64,000 nucleotides of DNA, taken from NCBI GenBank assembly GCA_030627905.1, contig DAOVRZ010000013.1, positions 1 to 64,000 of the forward strand, written 5' to 3'. Of the stretch, positions 25,238 through 34,161 are shown piece after piece. Every line of letters starts with the position of its first letter. The first letter of the stretch is position 1. A model generated the notes under the pieces. That model saw only the letters and a list, made by a program, of their open reading frames with translations. It did no database searches and was not told where the DNA came from. A program made the position numbers and the translations under genes. This DNA is from JAGMES01 sp023128035 (lineage in GTDB: Bacteria; Bacillota; Halanaerobiia; DY22613).

Positions 25238-26890
25238 GTGAGAACAATACATAGAACTTCCTGTCCTCGTGATTGTTATAGTAGATGTGGTTTGTTAGCG
25301 ACAGTTGAAAATGGGCGAGTGATTAAAATTAAAGGTGATCCATTACATCCTGTGGCTTCGAGGCCTTGTTTGAAAGGATTGGCTTATGTTGAACATATCC
25401 GATTTTTAGAAAAGGTATGAGGGGAGATGGTAAATGGGAAAGAATAAGTTAGGATTAGGTTTTGGATTTGATTGTGGAAAAGTTAACTGATATTAAAGAA
25501 GAATTTGGCCCTGAAGTTCTTCTTTATTATGCAGGAAGTGGTTCTGAAGGTTTTTTAAATAAGCTGGCTATGGCTTTTTGGCATCAATATGGTGGTTATA
25601 CTGAAGTATATGGAAGCTTTTGTTGGGCTGCTGGTATAGAAGGTACAAGGTTGGTTTATGGAACTAATATTCATTCTGACCCTAGAGATATAGCGAATTC
25701 AAAATTAATTGTGATCTGGGGTAAAAATCCTGACTTTAGTGGAGTTATTTAAAACTCTTAAACCAGCTAGAATTATTGCAGGGATTGGTCTACAAAGAAT
25801 TTCAAATGGTGGTGAGACAATCCGTGCGATTTCTTTGATTCCCGCAATTACAGGAAATATTGGAATCAGTGGCGGCGGGTGGAATTATGCAAATCTTCAA
25901 AGTAGTTTTGATTTGAACTTACTATTACCTGATCCTCCAAAAAGAATTCGTAAACCCATTCCCATCGGTCTTTTAGTTTCTGAGCTAACTGAAGTAAAAG
26001 ACCCTGCTTTACAGATGGCTTGGATTAACCCCTTAACTTTCAATCCCAATGTAAATAAGCTGAAAGTGGCAATGGCTAAATTGGATTTTATTGTGGTAGT
26101 GGATCAATTCATAACTGATACCGCAAAATATGCTGATCTAGTGTTACCTACTAAAACGATGTTTGAACAGACAGATGTGGTATTGAGTTATTGGCATAGC
26201 TATATTCAAATTCGTGATAAGGTTATAGAGTCATATGAAGATACTCGACCTGAAACCTGGATTTATCGTAAATTAATTGAGCGTATGGGATATGATACTT
26301 CATGGATTCCTGAAGATACAGAAAAGTTGTTAGATAAACATTTAAATAAATATGGTTTGAGTTTGGATCAGTTGCGTGAAAAACCTATTTTAGCCCGTTG
26401 GGTCAGCTTTATTGCCTTTGAAGATTATAAATTTCCAACTATATCTGGAAAAATAGAATTAACTTCTATTGAGGCTGAAGAACGATGGGGATTAACTTCT
26501 GTACCTCATTATAATCCACCAAAAGGGGTTAAAACAAACTTAAGATATCCATTACATCTTATAACCATTCATCCTAAAGAAAGGATTCACAGCCAATTTA
26601 GATATAATCAAAGATTAAATACGGTGAATCAAGGTCCAACATTGAGGATGAACTTAGACGATGCTGAGATTAGAGGTTTAAAAGATGAGGATAGAGTGGT
26701 TATTTTCAACGCTCATGGTGAAGTTCGAGCTAAATTAAAGATTTCTGAGAAAGTTCGACCTGGTGTTGTGATCATGGAAGAAGGTTGGTGGGAGAATGAA
26801 GGTGGTAGCCCAGATCTCTTGATAAAAGATCGATTGACGGATTTGGGTTATGGTACTGCTTTTAATGATTGTTTTGTTGAAGTGAAGTAG
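25238..26890 (+). pseudogene. Molybdopterin oxidoreductase, degraded
   Basis: Starting from GTG at 25238, the N-terminal [4Fe-4S] domain of a molybdopterin/tungstopterin oxidoreductase is clear (CPRDCYSRC and RPCLKG). After about 60 codons the frame is lost. It resumes with RGDGKWERIS, but the Trp and the Glu of the usual SWDEALD segment are both TAG here (about 25451-25465). The segment to NPDFS (25742) is followed by a frameshift and a gap of roughly 130 residues compared with the family. It resumes at FKTLKPARIIAGIGLQRISNGG and runs to the end with the C-terminal domain intact. At least two nonsense codons, a frame change and a large deletion make it non-functional. Confidence 0.9.
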
Positions 26891-26906
26891 GAAAAATAAA
26901 TGTTAG

Positions 26907-26932
26907 GCCCCACTAGTGGGGTCTTTTTTATA
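26907..26932 (+). terminator. Terminator after the oxidoreductase pseudogene
   Basis: CCCCACTAGTGGGG (26908-26921) is a perfect palindrome followed by TCTTTTTTATATT. Confidence 0.85.
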
Positions 26933-27039
26933 TTAACAAGAATTTTGCCATAGTAATCTCCTTTTGAACTCTTCAAACATAAGATGTAATAACGTAGTTA
27001 ATTTAACGATTTTCATAAAAAAATCAGTATCAATTTGGT

Positions 27040-27067
27040 TTGCATAAAATACTATTATTAGTATAGA
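27040..27067 (+). promoter_or_regulatory. Probable promoter of the Lon-like protease gene
   Basis: TTGCAT (27040-27045), 16 bases, TATAGA (27062-27067). An AGATGTAATAACG string like that at 10226-10238 lies about 50 bases upstream. Confidence 0.45.
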
Positions 27068-27091
27068 GTTATATCGAGAGGGGGGGACTAT

Positions 27092-29473
27092 GTGGGAAAG
27101 TTTTACGAATTAAAGGCAGAAGAAGTGCGTGCAATATGTCCAATAGATATCTTGCCATTTGAAAAAACTGATGAACTAAACCCTTTTACAGGTATTATTG
27201 GTCAGGAACGAGCAGTCCGTTCGATGGAATTTGGCCTACGGGTTCAAAGAGAGGGTTATAATATATTTATAGCTGGCCCGATTGGAACTGGAAAAGCGAC
27301 TTATGCTCAGAGCATTACAAAACAAATTGCAAAAAATGAAAAAGTACCAGATGACTGGTGTTATGTATACAATTTTAATAATCCAGAGGAACCTCTAGCA
27401 TTATCATTTCCTGTTAAAGAAGGAAAAGTATTTGCAAATACTATGTATGATCTTTTGGATAATTTATTAATGGAGATACCTCGAGTTTTTGAAAGTGAAG
27501 AATATTCTCGAAAAAAAAATATTCTTTTTAATAAATATCAGGATAGCAAAGCTGAATTGTTGAATGAATTAGACCAATTTGCAAAAATGAGAAATTTTAT
27601 ATTACAGGAAAAAAGAAGCGGGCTTATAACTGTTGCCACAAAAGATGGAAAACCTTTTAGTCAGGAAGAGTATGAAGAATTGAGTCCAGATGAAAAAGAT
27701 AGGATTGAATATTATTCGCAAGAAATTCAAGAGAAAGCTATAGAAGTTTTTCGAAGAGGACGTGAGTTGGAACGAAAATTTATAGAAACATTAGATAATA
27801 TTGATCAGGAGACTGGTAGTTTGATTATCGATTTTCTTATTAATCCAGTGTTAGAAACTTATAAAAATAACCACCAAGTTTTGGATTATCTTAAGATGTA
27901 TAAAGAAGATGTATTAGATTCACTAGAAGATTTTCGGCAGAAGGAAGATGATAGCGAATTAGCTGTTTTAGTGGAAAAAGAGGAGGAATCTTATTTTGTG
28001 CGCTTTGGTGTGAATGTTTTTGTTGATAATACTGATTTAAAAGGAGCTCCAGTGATATATGAGACCAATCCGACTTATTATCGTTTGTTAGGAAAAGTGG
28101 AATATACAAGTCGAATGGGATCACTAGTCACATCTTTTATGCAAATTAAACCAGGTGCCCTGCATCATGCTAATGGAGGTTATTTAATCTTATCTGCAAA
28201 GGATTTGTTAGTGAACGGGGAATCGTGGTATGCTTTAAAACGGATTTTGAAAACAGGAAAGATTCAAATTGAAAATATAGGTGAAAGTTATGGTTTAGTA
28301 GCTGTTGTATCATTACACCCTCAATCAATTCCGATTAAGGTAAAAGTAATTTTAGTGGGAATACCATACTATCATCAGTTATTATTAAGATTAGATGAGG
28401 ATTATCCAAAATTATTTAAGATTAAAGCTGATTTTGAAGATAGTATGGATCGAAATGAAGAAAATATTCTTAATATTGCTCAATTTATTCGGGCTTATGG
28501 TGAAATGGTTGAATCTTTAACATTTCATGCTTCAGGTGTAGCAGAAATCATTGATTATAGTTCTCGAATGGCAGGATCACAAAAAAAACTTAGTACTCAT
28601 TTTAACCAACTAATAGAAGTAATCAATGAAGCTGAAACCTGGGCCAAATTAGCGGGAGATAAGATAGTTTCTTCAAGACATCTTAAAAAAGCTATTAGAG
28701 AAAAAGAATATAGAAATCGAAAATATGAAGATTTAATTCAAAGTAGTATTCAAGAAGGTAAATTAATGATTGACTGTACTGGTCAGAGAATTGGACAGAT
28801 AAATGCTTTAGTGGTTTTAGATTTTGGTGATTTTATGTTTGGTCATCCTTCAAAAGTCACTGCTGTTTCTTATCGAGGAAAACGTGGTGTTATTCATATT
28901 GAACGTGAAACAAAAATGAGTGGAGCTATTCATGATAAGGGCTTAATGATTCTGACTAACTTTTTGGGTAGCCGATATGCTCAGGAGAAAGCTTTAAATC
29001 TTTCTGCCAGTTTGACTTTTGAACAGGTATATGGGGGGATTGATGGAGATAGTGCTTCTTGTGCAGAGTTGATTGCTCTTATTTCAAGCATTGCTCAAGT
29101 CCCGATTAATCAGAATATCGCTATAACTGGTTCCGTTAATCAGTTTGGCGAGGTACAGCCAGTTGGTGGTGTGACTCAAAAAGTTGAAGGATTTTTTAAA
29201 ACATGTAAAACCTTTGGAATGACTGGAGACCAGGGAGTAGTTCTTCCAAAGCAAAATATTCACAATTTGATGCTAGATCAAGAAGTTGTGGAAGCAATAA
29301 GGAATAAACAATTTCATATTTATCCTATATCTACGATTGATGAGGGAATTGAGATTTTGACAGGTTTGCCTACAGGGCACTTACGACGTGATGGAACTTA
29401 TCCTAGAAATACAATTAATTTTTTAGTTAAAGAACGATTAAATGAGTTTGTTGAAGAAGAAAAGAAATCTTAA
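27092..29473 (+). CDS. Lon-family ATP-dependent protease (LonB/AAA_32 type)
   Basis: This 793-residue protein begins with GTG at 27092 after GAGAGGGGGG; the ATG two bases earlier is out of frame. The N-terminal AAA domain has Walker A GPIGTGKAT at 62-70. A long coiled insertion follows (about 130-260, charged). The C-terminal peptidase S16 domain carries the catalytic dyad S654 (in DGDSASCAE) and K697 (in VGGVTQKVEG). The spacing of 43 equals that of E. coli Lon S679/K722. There are no membrane segments, so it is cytosolic. It probably degrades damaged or regulatory proteins. The family is common next to sporulation or stress genes in Clostridia. Confidence 0.9.
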   Translation: MGKFYELKAEEVRAICPIDILPFEKTDELNPFTGIIGQERAVRSMEFGLRVQREGYNIFIAGPIGTGKATYAQSITKQIAKNEKVPDDWCYVYNFNNPEEPLALSFPVKEGKVFANTMYDLLDNLLMEIPRVFESEEYSRKKNILFNKYQDSKAELLNELDQFAKMRNFILQEKRSGLITVATKDGKPFSQEEYEELSPDEKDRIEYYSQEIQEKAIEVFRRGRELERKFIETLDNIDQETGSLIIDFLINPVLETYKNNHQVLDYLKMYKEDVLDSLEDFRQKEDDSELAVLVEKEEESYFVRFGVNVFVDNTDLKGAPVIYETNPTYYRLLGKVEYTSRMGSLVTSFMQIKPGALHHANGGYLILSAKDLLVNGESWYALKRILKTGKIQIENIGESYGLVAVVSLHPQSIPIKVKVILVGIPYYHQLLLRLDEDYPKLFKIKADFEDSMDRNEENILNIAQFIRAYGEMVESLTFHASGVAEIIDYSSRMAGSQKKLSTHFNQLIEVINEAETWAKLAGDKIVSSRHLKKAIREKEYRNRKYEDLIQSSIQEGKLMIDCTGQRIGQINALVVLDFGDFMFGHPSKVTAVSYRGKRGVIHIERETKMSGAIHDKGLMILTNFLGSRYAQEKALNLSASLTFEQVYGGIDGDSASCAELIALISSIAQVPINQNIAITGSVNQFGEVQPVGGVTQKVEGFFKTCKTFGMTGDQGVVLPKQNIHNLMLDQEVVEAIRNKQFHIYPISTIDEGIEILTGLPTGHLRRDGTYPRNTINFLVKERLNEFVEEEKKS

Positions 29474-29596
29474 TTTTAAACTGCAGTAATGTAACGATAA
29501 AATAAAAAAATAATTTAAAAAAACGGTTTTAGTGTTGCAGGAGAAATTTTGTTCATGAAGAAGTATAGTTTTAGAAAGATAAGGAGGGAAGAAGAT

Positions 29597-29815
29597 ATGC
29601 TTTCAGGAGAGAAGAAAGTAATTGATGAGATAATTGCTATAACGTGCCAATTAGTTGCTATCTACAATAAAACGGATAATCTAGATGAAAGACAGTATAT
29701 TTTAAACAAATTGAATGCAAATCTTCGATTATCCAAACAGAAAGGATTAGAGCCGATTACTCAAGTGATTCGCGGGGCTTTAATCGAGATTACTAGACCA
29801 AAAGCTGTTTCCTAA
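29597..29815 (+). CDS. Small conserved-looking protein, unknown, 72 aa
   Basis: The ATG at 29597 follows a perfect AAGGAGG (29581-29587) and is preferred over the ATG at 29549, which would add 16 residues. The 72-residue product is helical and soluble, with no signal peptide or motif. ITCQLVAIYNKTDNLDERQYILNKLN is its best-defined segment, cited in two parts: ITCQLVAIYN and KTDNLDERQYILNKLN. A terminator follows directly. The function is not recognised. Position after the Lon-like protease may indicate co-expression, although 123 bases separate them. Confidence 0.6.
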   Translation: MLSGEKKVIDEIIAITCQLVAIYNKTDNLDERQYILNKLNANLRLSKQKGLEPITQVIRGALIEITRPKAVS

Positions 29816-29827
29816 TATGGAGTGATA

Positions 29828-29860
29828 AGCTATTTTCCCAATGGGAGGATAGCTTTTTTT
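29828..29860 (+). terminator. Terminator after the 72-aa gene
   Basis: AGCTAT (29828-29833) with inner TCCC/GGGA pairs to ATAGCT (29849-29854), followed by eight T residues. Confidence 0.8.
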
Positions 29861-29885
29861 GCTAAATTGACTTTACCAAAGAAAA

Positions 29886-29941
29886 AAGGTTGGCCAAATA
29901 TGTCGCGGGATACTTATATACGACATATTTCTGCCAACCTT
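29886..29941 (-). terminator. Terminator of the SleB-like gene
   Basis: AAGGTTGGC (29886-29894) and GCCAACCTT (29933-29941) form the base, and AAATATGTCG/CGACATATTT forms the upper stem. On the minus strand the hairpin is followed by TTTTTT. Confidence 0.75.
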
Positions 29942-29949
29942 AATTGTTG

Positions 29950-30735
29950 TTAAATTGCAAAATTGTGATCACCGATAGAAATAGTTACTTCTCTTGTCCA
30001 AATCCAACTTTTTGGATTGGTCATTTTATTAGGATTAAAGAAATACAAAGCACCATTGGTAGGATCTTCTCCATTTATAGCTGCTTTTGCTGCTCGATAG
30101 GTTGAATCATTTGGAGTGATCTTCCAGATATAACCGTTTGAAACACTTTCGAAGGCATATTGTTGATAAGCAACACCTTCAATTGAGTTGGGAAAACGAG
30201 AATCTTCGACTCTATTTACGATTACTGCACCAACTGCAACCTGACCTAAGTAACTTTCACCCCATGATTCAGCATGAATTAAACGTGCTAAAAGCTCGAT
30301 ATCTTTTGCTGAAAAAGTGATTCCTTCTGGTTTGGGAGTGGAAGGACTTCCTGTGGGAATAAGTAATTTTTGACCAATCATAAGTTCATTTGTGTAAAGA
30401 TTGTTGGCATTTTTGATGGCAGTAACACTTGCCCCTGTTGCTTGAGCAATTTTCCATAAAGAGTCACCTGATTTTACAATATAGGTCCAACTTTGAGAAA
30501 CTGTAGTTGTCGGAACTTTTAACTTTTGTCCGACATAGAGGGTGTTTGACCAATAATTGTTTAGGCGTTTTAGCTCACTTATGGAAGTATGAAACCTTTT
30601 TGAAATTGTCCACCAAGAATCACCTGGCTGAACTGAATAAGTAGATGTAGCTGCCTCAACCAAACCACCAAAAGCTGTGAACATTACTGCAAATACTACA
30701 AGACCAATTACGACATTGACATGGAGATTCCTCAA
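29950..30735 (-). CDS. LysM-containing cell-wall hydrolase, SleB/CwlJ type
   Basis: The probable start is TTG at 30735, eleven bases after AAAGGAG; the upstream ATG (30756) has no binding site and its own first codons are that AAAGGAG. The product has 261 residues: a signal or anchor segment (VVIGLVVFAVMFTAFGG, cleavage near VEA), two LysM peptidoglycan-binding domains (YSVQPGDSWWTISKRF and YIVKSGDSLWKIAQATG), and a C-terminal Hydrolase_2 domain with LARLIHAESWGESYLGQVAV. This catalytic domain is shared with the spore cortex-lytic enzymes SleB and CwlJ. It probably acts in germination or cell-wall turnover. It is monocistronic on the minus strand. Confidence 0.88.
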   Translation of the reverse strand: MRNLHVNVVIGLVVFAVMFTAFGGLVEAATSTYSVQPGDSWWTISKRFHTSISELKRLNNYWSNTLYVGQKLKVPTTTVSQSWTYIVKSGDSLWKIAQATGASVTAIKNANNLYTNELMIGQKLLIPTGSPSTPKPEGITFSAKDIELLARLIHAESWGESYLGQVAVGAVIVNRVEDSRFPNSIEGVAYQQYAFESVSNGYIWKITPNDSTYRAAKAAINGEDPTNGALYFFNPNKMTNPKSWIWTREVTISIGDHNFAI

Positions 30736-30809
30736 TACTCCACACTCTCCTTTCATATAATCTCTATATATCTATTATAAACGAAAAGTCGGAAAATGTC
30801 GTTGGAAAG

Positions 30810-31079
30810 TTATAGCTTTTTTGATAGTCGATAGATGAAGGCTAAAATTTCTGCAACTGCTTGATATGCTTCAGTTGGAATTTCGCTTCCGATTTTTATA
30901 TTAGAGAAAAGTTGGACAAGGTTTTGATCTTGATGTAAGGGAATATCGTTTTCTTTAGCAAGTTTAATGATCTCTTCTGCAATTGAACCATCTCCATAAG
31001 CAATTAAGCGTGGAGCATTGTCTGTCTCAGGGTTATATTGCAAAGCGGCGGCTTTTTTTTGAGAGTCTTTCTTGGTCAT
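30810..31079 (-). CDS. FlhB-like C-terminal domain protein (YlqH type)
   Basis: This is an 89-residue stand-alone version of the cytoplasmic domain of the flagellar export protein FlhB. The segment ALQYNPETDNAPRLIAYGDG (12-31) corresponds to the region after the FlhB cleavage site, and PLHQDQNLVQLF plus IPTEAYQAVAEILAFIY are typical family segments. The membrane half and the NPTH cleavage motif are absent. Small FlhB-like proteins of this kind occur beside FliK-like genes in Bacilli and Clostridia (ylqG-ylqH), and the same pair is seen here with a 14-base gap. Confidence 0.87.
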   Translation of the reverse strand: MTKKDSQKKAAALQYNPETDNAPRLIAYGDGSIAEEIIKLAKENDIPLHQDQNLVQLFSNIKIGSEIPTEAYQAVAEILAFIYRLSKKL

Positions 31080-31093
31080 AATAAGTCACCTTC

Positions 31094-32200
31094 CTAAACT
31101 CGAAAATCTACCTGGCCCGGTAGGGGTTCGGATTTTTTCTCTTCAATAATTAGCTGGCTTACTCCCATCTGGTTCACTTGATAAGATCCAGATTCTAAGT
31201 GATCTTTCAGTTCAGGTAAAGATTTACGTAATAGCATTCGAGTTTTCTCTCTATCTGAAGAAAATTGACAATTTATTTCTTTGCCTTTTAGGAGAACTAA
31301 AATTTTTAGATTACCCAAATGGTCAGTATTTAGTTGGAATAATATACTTAAATGACGGTCTTCTGATTCAACTATAGGTATATTACTTTCTTCATCCCGA
31401 ATTTTAATAAGTGCTGTTGTTGGTTGGTCTAATAAGATAGGGATTTCAAGATGAAGCAAAAGGCCATCTTCTTGTTGACGTAATTTCATACCAGTCAATT
31501 TATCCAGTAGTTGCTGAACTCCTTCACTTTTCTCTTCAGTTAGAGTAGAAGAAAGTAAGTGAGTTAGGGTTAGGGCTTGTTTTTTGATAGTATGGGCTGA
31601 ATCTTCTTCAGGAGCGAGTCCTAAATTTTGAACTAAAGTTTTTAAAGCTGTTACAAGCTCTGAGGTATTCTTCTTTGGATTGATCAAAAGCCCCATCTCT
31701 TCAAGTTGCCCATTAACAGTTTGTATTGTTGAAGTGTTAGTATCTGTGTTAGCTGTTAATAGTGGGGCGAGAGTTTTTTGTAGGAGCTGGCCTAAAGGAC
31801 TTTTTTGATCAGTAATCAAAACTTTTATGGTCTCTGGAGATACGGGTAGATTATTCTTTAGAAGAAACGCCAAAGCTTCTCGAGTTTCTGTATTAGCTTT
31901 GATATCGGTTTTTGATAGTAAAGAATCAAGTAGGCCAGATTGTGGTGATCTTGCATTCATTAATTTTAAAATCACCTTATTTTGCATTTCTCCAGCAACC
32001 CTAACTTTAATTTTATCACCGATTGCTATATTTCCTTTGGCTTTAGCAAGAACCTTTTGTCCTTTAATTTCTAAAAGCATTCGCTTTGAGCCTGCTTTCA
32101 AAACCTTGGCGGTTAAAATTTCTCCTATTTTTAGTTTTAAACCTTGTTTTTTTGGAAACCCAATATGATCTTTAGGTAAATTGAGGAAAGATATTCTCAT
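31094..32200 (-). CDS. FliK-like hook-length-control family protein (YlqG type)
   Basis: This 368-residue protein has an N-terminal beta-rich segment (KLKIGEILTAKVLKAGSKRM through IKVRVAGEMQNKVILKLM), a Leu/Thr-rich middle, and a C-terminal domain with LGNLKILVLLKGKEINCQFS near residues 295-314. That resembles the secreted-substrate switching domain of FliK. It is upstream of the FlhB-like gene on the same strand, matching the ylqG-ylqH arrangement. No flagellar operon is nearby, so the pair probably does not control hook length directly. The ribosome binding site is GAGGAGG. Confidence 0.75.
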   Translation of the reverse strand: MRISFLNLPKDHIGFPKKQGLKLKIGEILTAKVLKAGSKRMLLEIKGQKVLAKAKGNIAIGDKIKVRVAGEMQNKVILKLMNARSPQSGLLDSLLSKTDIKANTETREALAFLLKNNLPVSPETIKVLITDQKSPLGQLLQKTLAPLLTANTDTNTSTIQTVNGQLEEMGLLINPKKNTSELVTALKTLVQNLGLAPEEDSAHTIKKQALTLTHLLSSTLTEEKSEGVQQLLDKLTGMKLRQQEDGLLLHLEIPILLDQPTTALIKIRDEESNIPIVESEDRHLSILFQLNTDHLGNLKILVLLKGKEINCQFSSDREKTRMLLRKSLPELKDHLESGSYQVNQMGVSQLIIEEKKSEPLPGQVDFRV

Positions 32201-32457
32201 TAATTAACCTCCTCATTTAAATATAACTTTATTATAAGAAATTCGACATTTACAATTCGATACCTTTCATTGTGATGAATAGATTAGTTAGAGAACAGAT
32301 TATTATCAATAGACAATACACCTCTTAGTAAAATTAATGAAAGTATAAGGAGTGAAAAACTAATCAACAGATTTTCTTTAAAAAATGGGTTTAAAAGGAG
32401 GAAATCGAAAAGTAAAATAGAATAAAGGTATATAAAAAAGGAAATGGGGATTTTTGC
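32201..32457. other. Intergenic region, promoter area of divergent genes
   Basis: This AT-rich region separates the FliK-like gene (minus) from the Spo0E-like gene (plus). It contains no supported reading frame. Several TATAA-like strings are present but none with a clear -35 partner. Confidence 0.4.
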
Positions 32458-32637
32458 ATGAAATTAAATTGTGATCAATTGTATAATACAAAAGAAAAAA
32501 TTGAATTGATGAGAGATCAATTACAAGATGTTGTGATAAATAAAGATAAGTGTTTTCAAGAACCGGAGACAATTGCATTGAGTCAGGCTCTTGATGAATT
32601 GATTTTAGAGTATATAAAAAAAACTAAAGGACAATGA
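32458..32637 (+). CDS. Spo0E-like aspartyl-phosphate phosphatase, 59 aa
   Basis: This is a 59-residue soluble protein of two predicted helices. The second contains LSQALDELILEYI (residues 41-53), which matches the Spo0E family signature (S-Q-E-L-D), with Ala replacing Glu. The size fits Spo0E-like proteins (50-85 residues). They remove phosphate from Spo0A~P and so hold back sporulation. The ATG follows AAAAGGAAATGGGG. The gene is monocistronic with its own terminator. It implies that the organism controls sporulation through Spo0A. Confidence 0.75.
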   Translation: MKLNCDQLYNTKEKIELMRDQLQDVVINKDKCFQEPETIALSQALDELILEYIKKTKGQ

Positions 32638-32659
32638 GTAAAGAAAATTATGAATGTAT

Positions 32660-32685
32660 AATCTCCCAAAGGGGGATTTTTTTAT
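32660..32685 (+). terminator. Terminator after the Spo0E-like gene
   Basis: AATCTCCC (32660-32667) and GGGGGATT (32671-32678) form a tight stem followed by TTTTTT. Confidence 0.8.
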
Positions 32686-32749
32686 GTAAAAAAATACTTG
32701 AATTACAGAGTGATGGTTGGTATAATTAAATATAAAAAATGATAATTTT

Positions 32750-33153
32750 TTGCTGGTAAAAATAGATATGGATATAGTTCGCATTCTTTTGTGTATTCAG
32801 TTTTTATTTTTTGGCTTGATTATCATGTTTACTTTATTTTTTTGTGTAGGCTCCTTAACTTTTTGGGTAGAAAATATATTGACATTGCGGGATACTTTGT
32901 GGAATGTGATCAGGATTTTGTCAGGTCAAATCATTCCAATAGCATTCTTCCCAAATATCCTTCGAAATTTTTCTTCCATATTACCCTTTCAATATATCTA
33001 TTATGTTCCGATCTCTATTTTTCAGGGGAAATATAACGGGGCATCACTAGAAGAACTTATTTTTTTCAAACTATATGGGTGGTGGTAATGATTCTTCTAT
33101 CTATGTGGCTTTGGAAAGAAGGGACAAAAAGATATGCTGCTCAAGGTGGGTGA
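32750..33153 (+). pseudogene. ABC-2 type permease, C-terminal fragment with frameshift
   Basis: Only the C-terminal half of an ABC-2/DUF990-type export permease remains. FWVENILTLRDTLWNVIRIL, SGQIIPIAFFP, LPFQYIYYVPISIFQG are conserved family segments. Near 33065 the frame shifts: the stop after LYGWW is avoided in the next frame, which reads WVVVMILLSMWLWKEG and ends TKRYAAQGG (stop 33151-33153), the usual terminus of these permeases. The N-terminal half and the ATPase gene are missing. It is a relic. Confidence 0.8.
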
Positions 33154-33327
33154 AAAGAGGAAAAAATTGAGGGAATTCGTGAAAAAGCGTTTGAAGTAGC
33201 TAAAAAAATGTTAGCAAAAAAAACACCAGTTTCAGAAATTGTGGAACTGACTGGAGTGTCTGAAGAGGAATTAAAAAATTTCCCACATAATTGGGAGATT
33301 TTTTTTACTTTTCAATTTTGTCTATAA
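33154..33327 (+). pseudogene. C-terminal remnant of an Rpn/PD-(D/E)XK transposase-like gene
   Basis: The frame without a start codon reads KEEKIEGIREKAFEVAKKML, then AKKTPVSEIVELTGVSEEELKNF in pieces. This tail, a run of charged helix followed by a short helix-turn-helix-like SEIVELTGVSEEELK, is typical of the C-termini of Rpn-family recombination-promoting nucleases. A terminator-like hairpin (TTTCCCA/TTGGGAGA plus T-run, about 33284-33305) overlaps the end. Only this fragment is left. Confidence 0.5.
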
Positions 33328-33425
33328 AATAGAATGATGATTCAAGAAAGTTTTCTCATTTAAATGAGTTGGTTGAGTCGAATATATGATTAGTAATATG
33401 ATAAACCTAAGAATATAATCCGAAT

Positions 33426-33923
33426 TTATCTATCATGCCAGTTTTTTTCATCTATGGAAATAGCGATGTCGATTGAATATTTTTTGAATAATTCCGTTAG
33501 TTTAGGGTTATAGAAATAACCGTTTGTAATAATTCCAATTTCGAATGGAAAGGCCATTTTTGGATATTTAATTTTTTTGATTTTAGGAATTAATTCAAAT
33601 AGCAATTCTTGATTTAGTAAGGGTTCACCTCCATGGAAAGTTATGCGTGCAACGGGAGGTTGGGTTTGGTGTAAGTGTCTTTCAAAATAATCAACAGCTG
33701 CATTTCCCACTTCTAAACTCATTTTATTTATTTTCTTTTCAGTGTGGTTGGCATTACCAAGTACTGCACAATACTTACACACAAAGTTGCATTTTGTAGT
33801 AACAACCAAATACATCCAATTAAATTCTATGTCAGGTGAAACATTTATATTGTTCAACCACTTTCCTTCAATAAGTTCAAAAAAATATTTTTTTTGAAAA
33901 TTTATCAAATTATATTGCATCAA
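33426..33923 (-). pseudogene. Truncated radical SAM maturase, paralogue of the 34.3-kb gene
   Basis: The 165-residue remnant covers only the N-terminal half of a radical SAM enzyme: CNFVCKYC, ITFHGGEPLLNQELL, GIITNGYFYNP, IAISID. It then stops after EKNWHDR, where the paralogue continues with HHDLARVDSN. Similarity to the gene at 34328-35658 is obvious over its whole length (LFELIPKIKK versus MFALIPKIRE, LTELFKKYSIDIAISID versus LTELFKEYVVDVAISID). It is divergently oriented from that gene, and its start codon abuts the promoter of the peptide operon. The SPASM half is lost. Confidence 0.85.
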
Positions 33924-33943
33924 AAAATGACATGTGTTATAAT
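33915..33943 (+). promoter_or_regulatory. Promoter of radical-SAM/peptide locus 2
   Basis: TTGCAT (33915-33920), exactly 17 bases, then an extended -10 TGTTATAAT (TATAAT 33938-33943). About 100 bases of AT-rich leader separate it from the peptide gene. Confidence 0.75.
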
Positions 33944-34041
33944 GTTATTAATTATAAAATTAAATGGAATAAAAAATCAAAATCAATCAAAATAATTAAT
34001 ATGGTCAAATATATAATTTTAAAAGAAGGAGGTGAAATGAT

Positions 34042-34155
34042 ATGGAGGCTTTAAAGGTTTCTAAAGAAGCTATGAAATTAAAAAAAGAGTATGCTTGTAG
34101 AATGGCAAGTACTACTAGTCTTAAATATTTAATGTGTAAAGTTATGCCAGATTAA
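34042..34155 (+). CDS. Precursor peptide of radical-SAM locus 2, 37 aa
   Basis: The ATG at 34042 follows a near-perfect AGAAGGAGGTGA site. The 37-residue product has a Lys-rich amphipathic leader-like half (MEALKVSKEAMKLKKEYA) and a C-terminal half CRMASTTSLKYLMCKVMPD, with Cys19 and Cys32 enclosing a Ser/Thr-rich segment. A strong promoter precedes it. A radical SAM/SPASM gene and an MFS transporter follow in the same orientation, so it is read as a radical-SAM-modified peptide, possibly with thioether links from the two cysteines. A palindromic element lies between peptide and maturase. I do not recognise a named family. Confidence 0.7.
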   Translation: MEALKVSKEAMKLKKEYACRMASTTSLKYLMCKVMPD

Positions 34156-34161
34156 TTTTAT

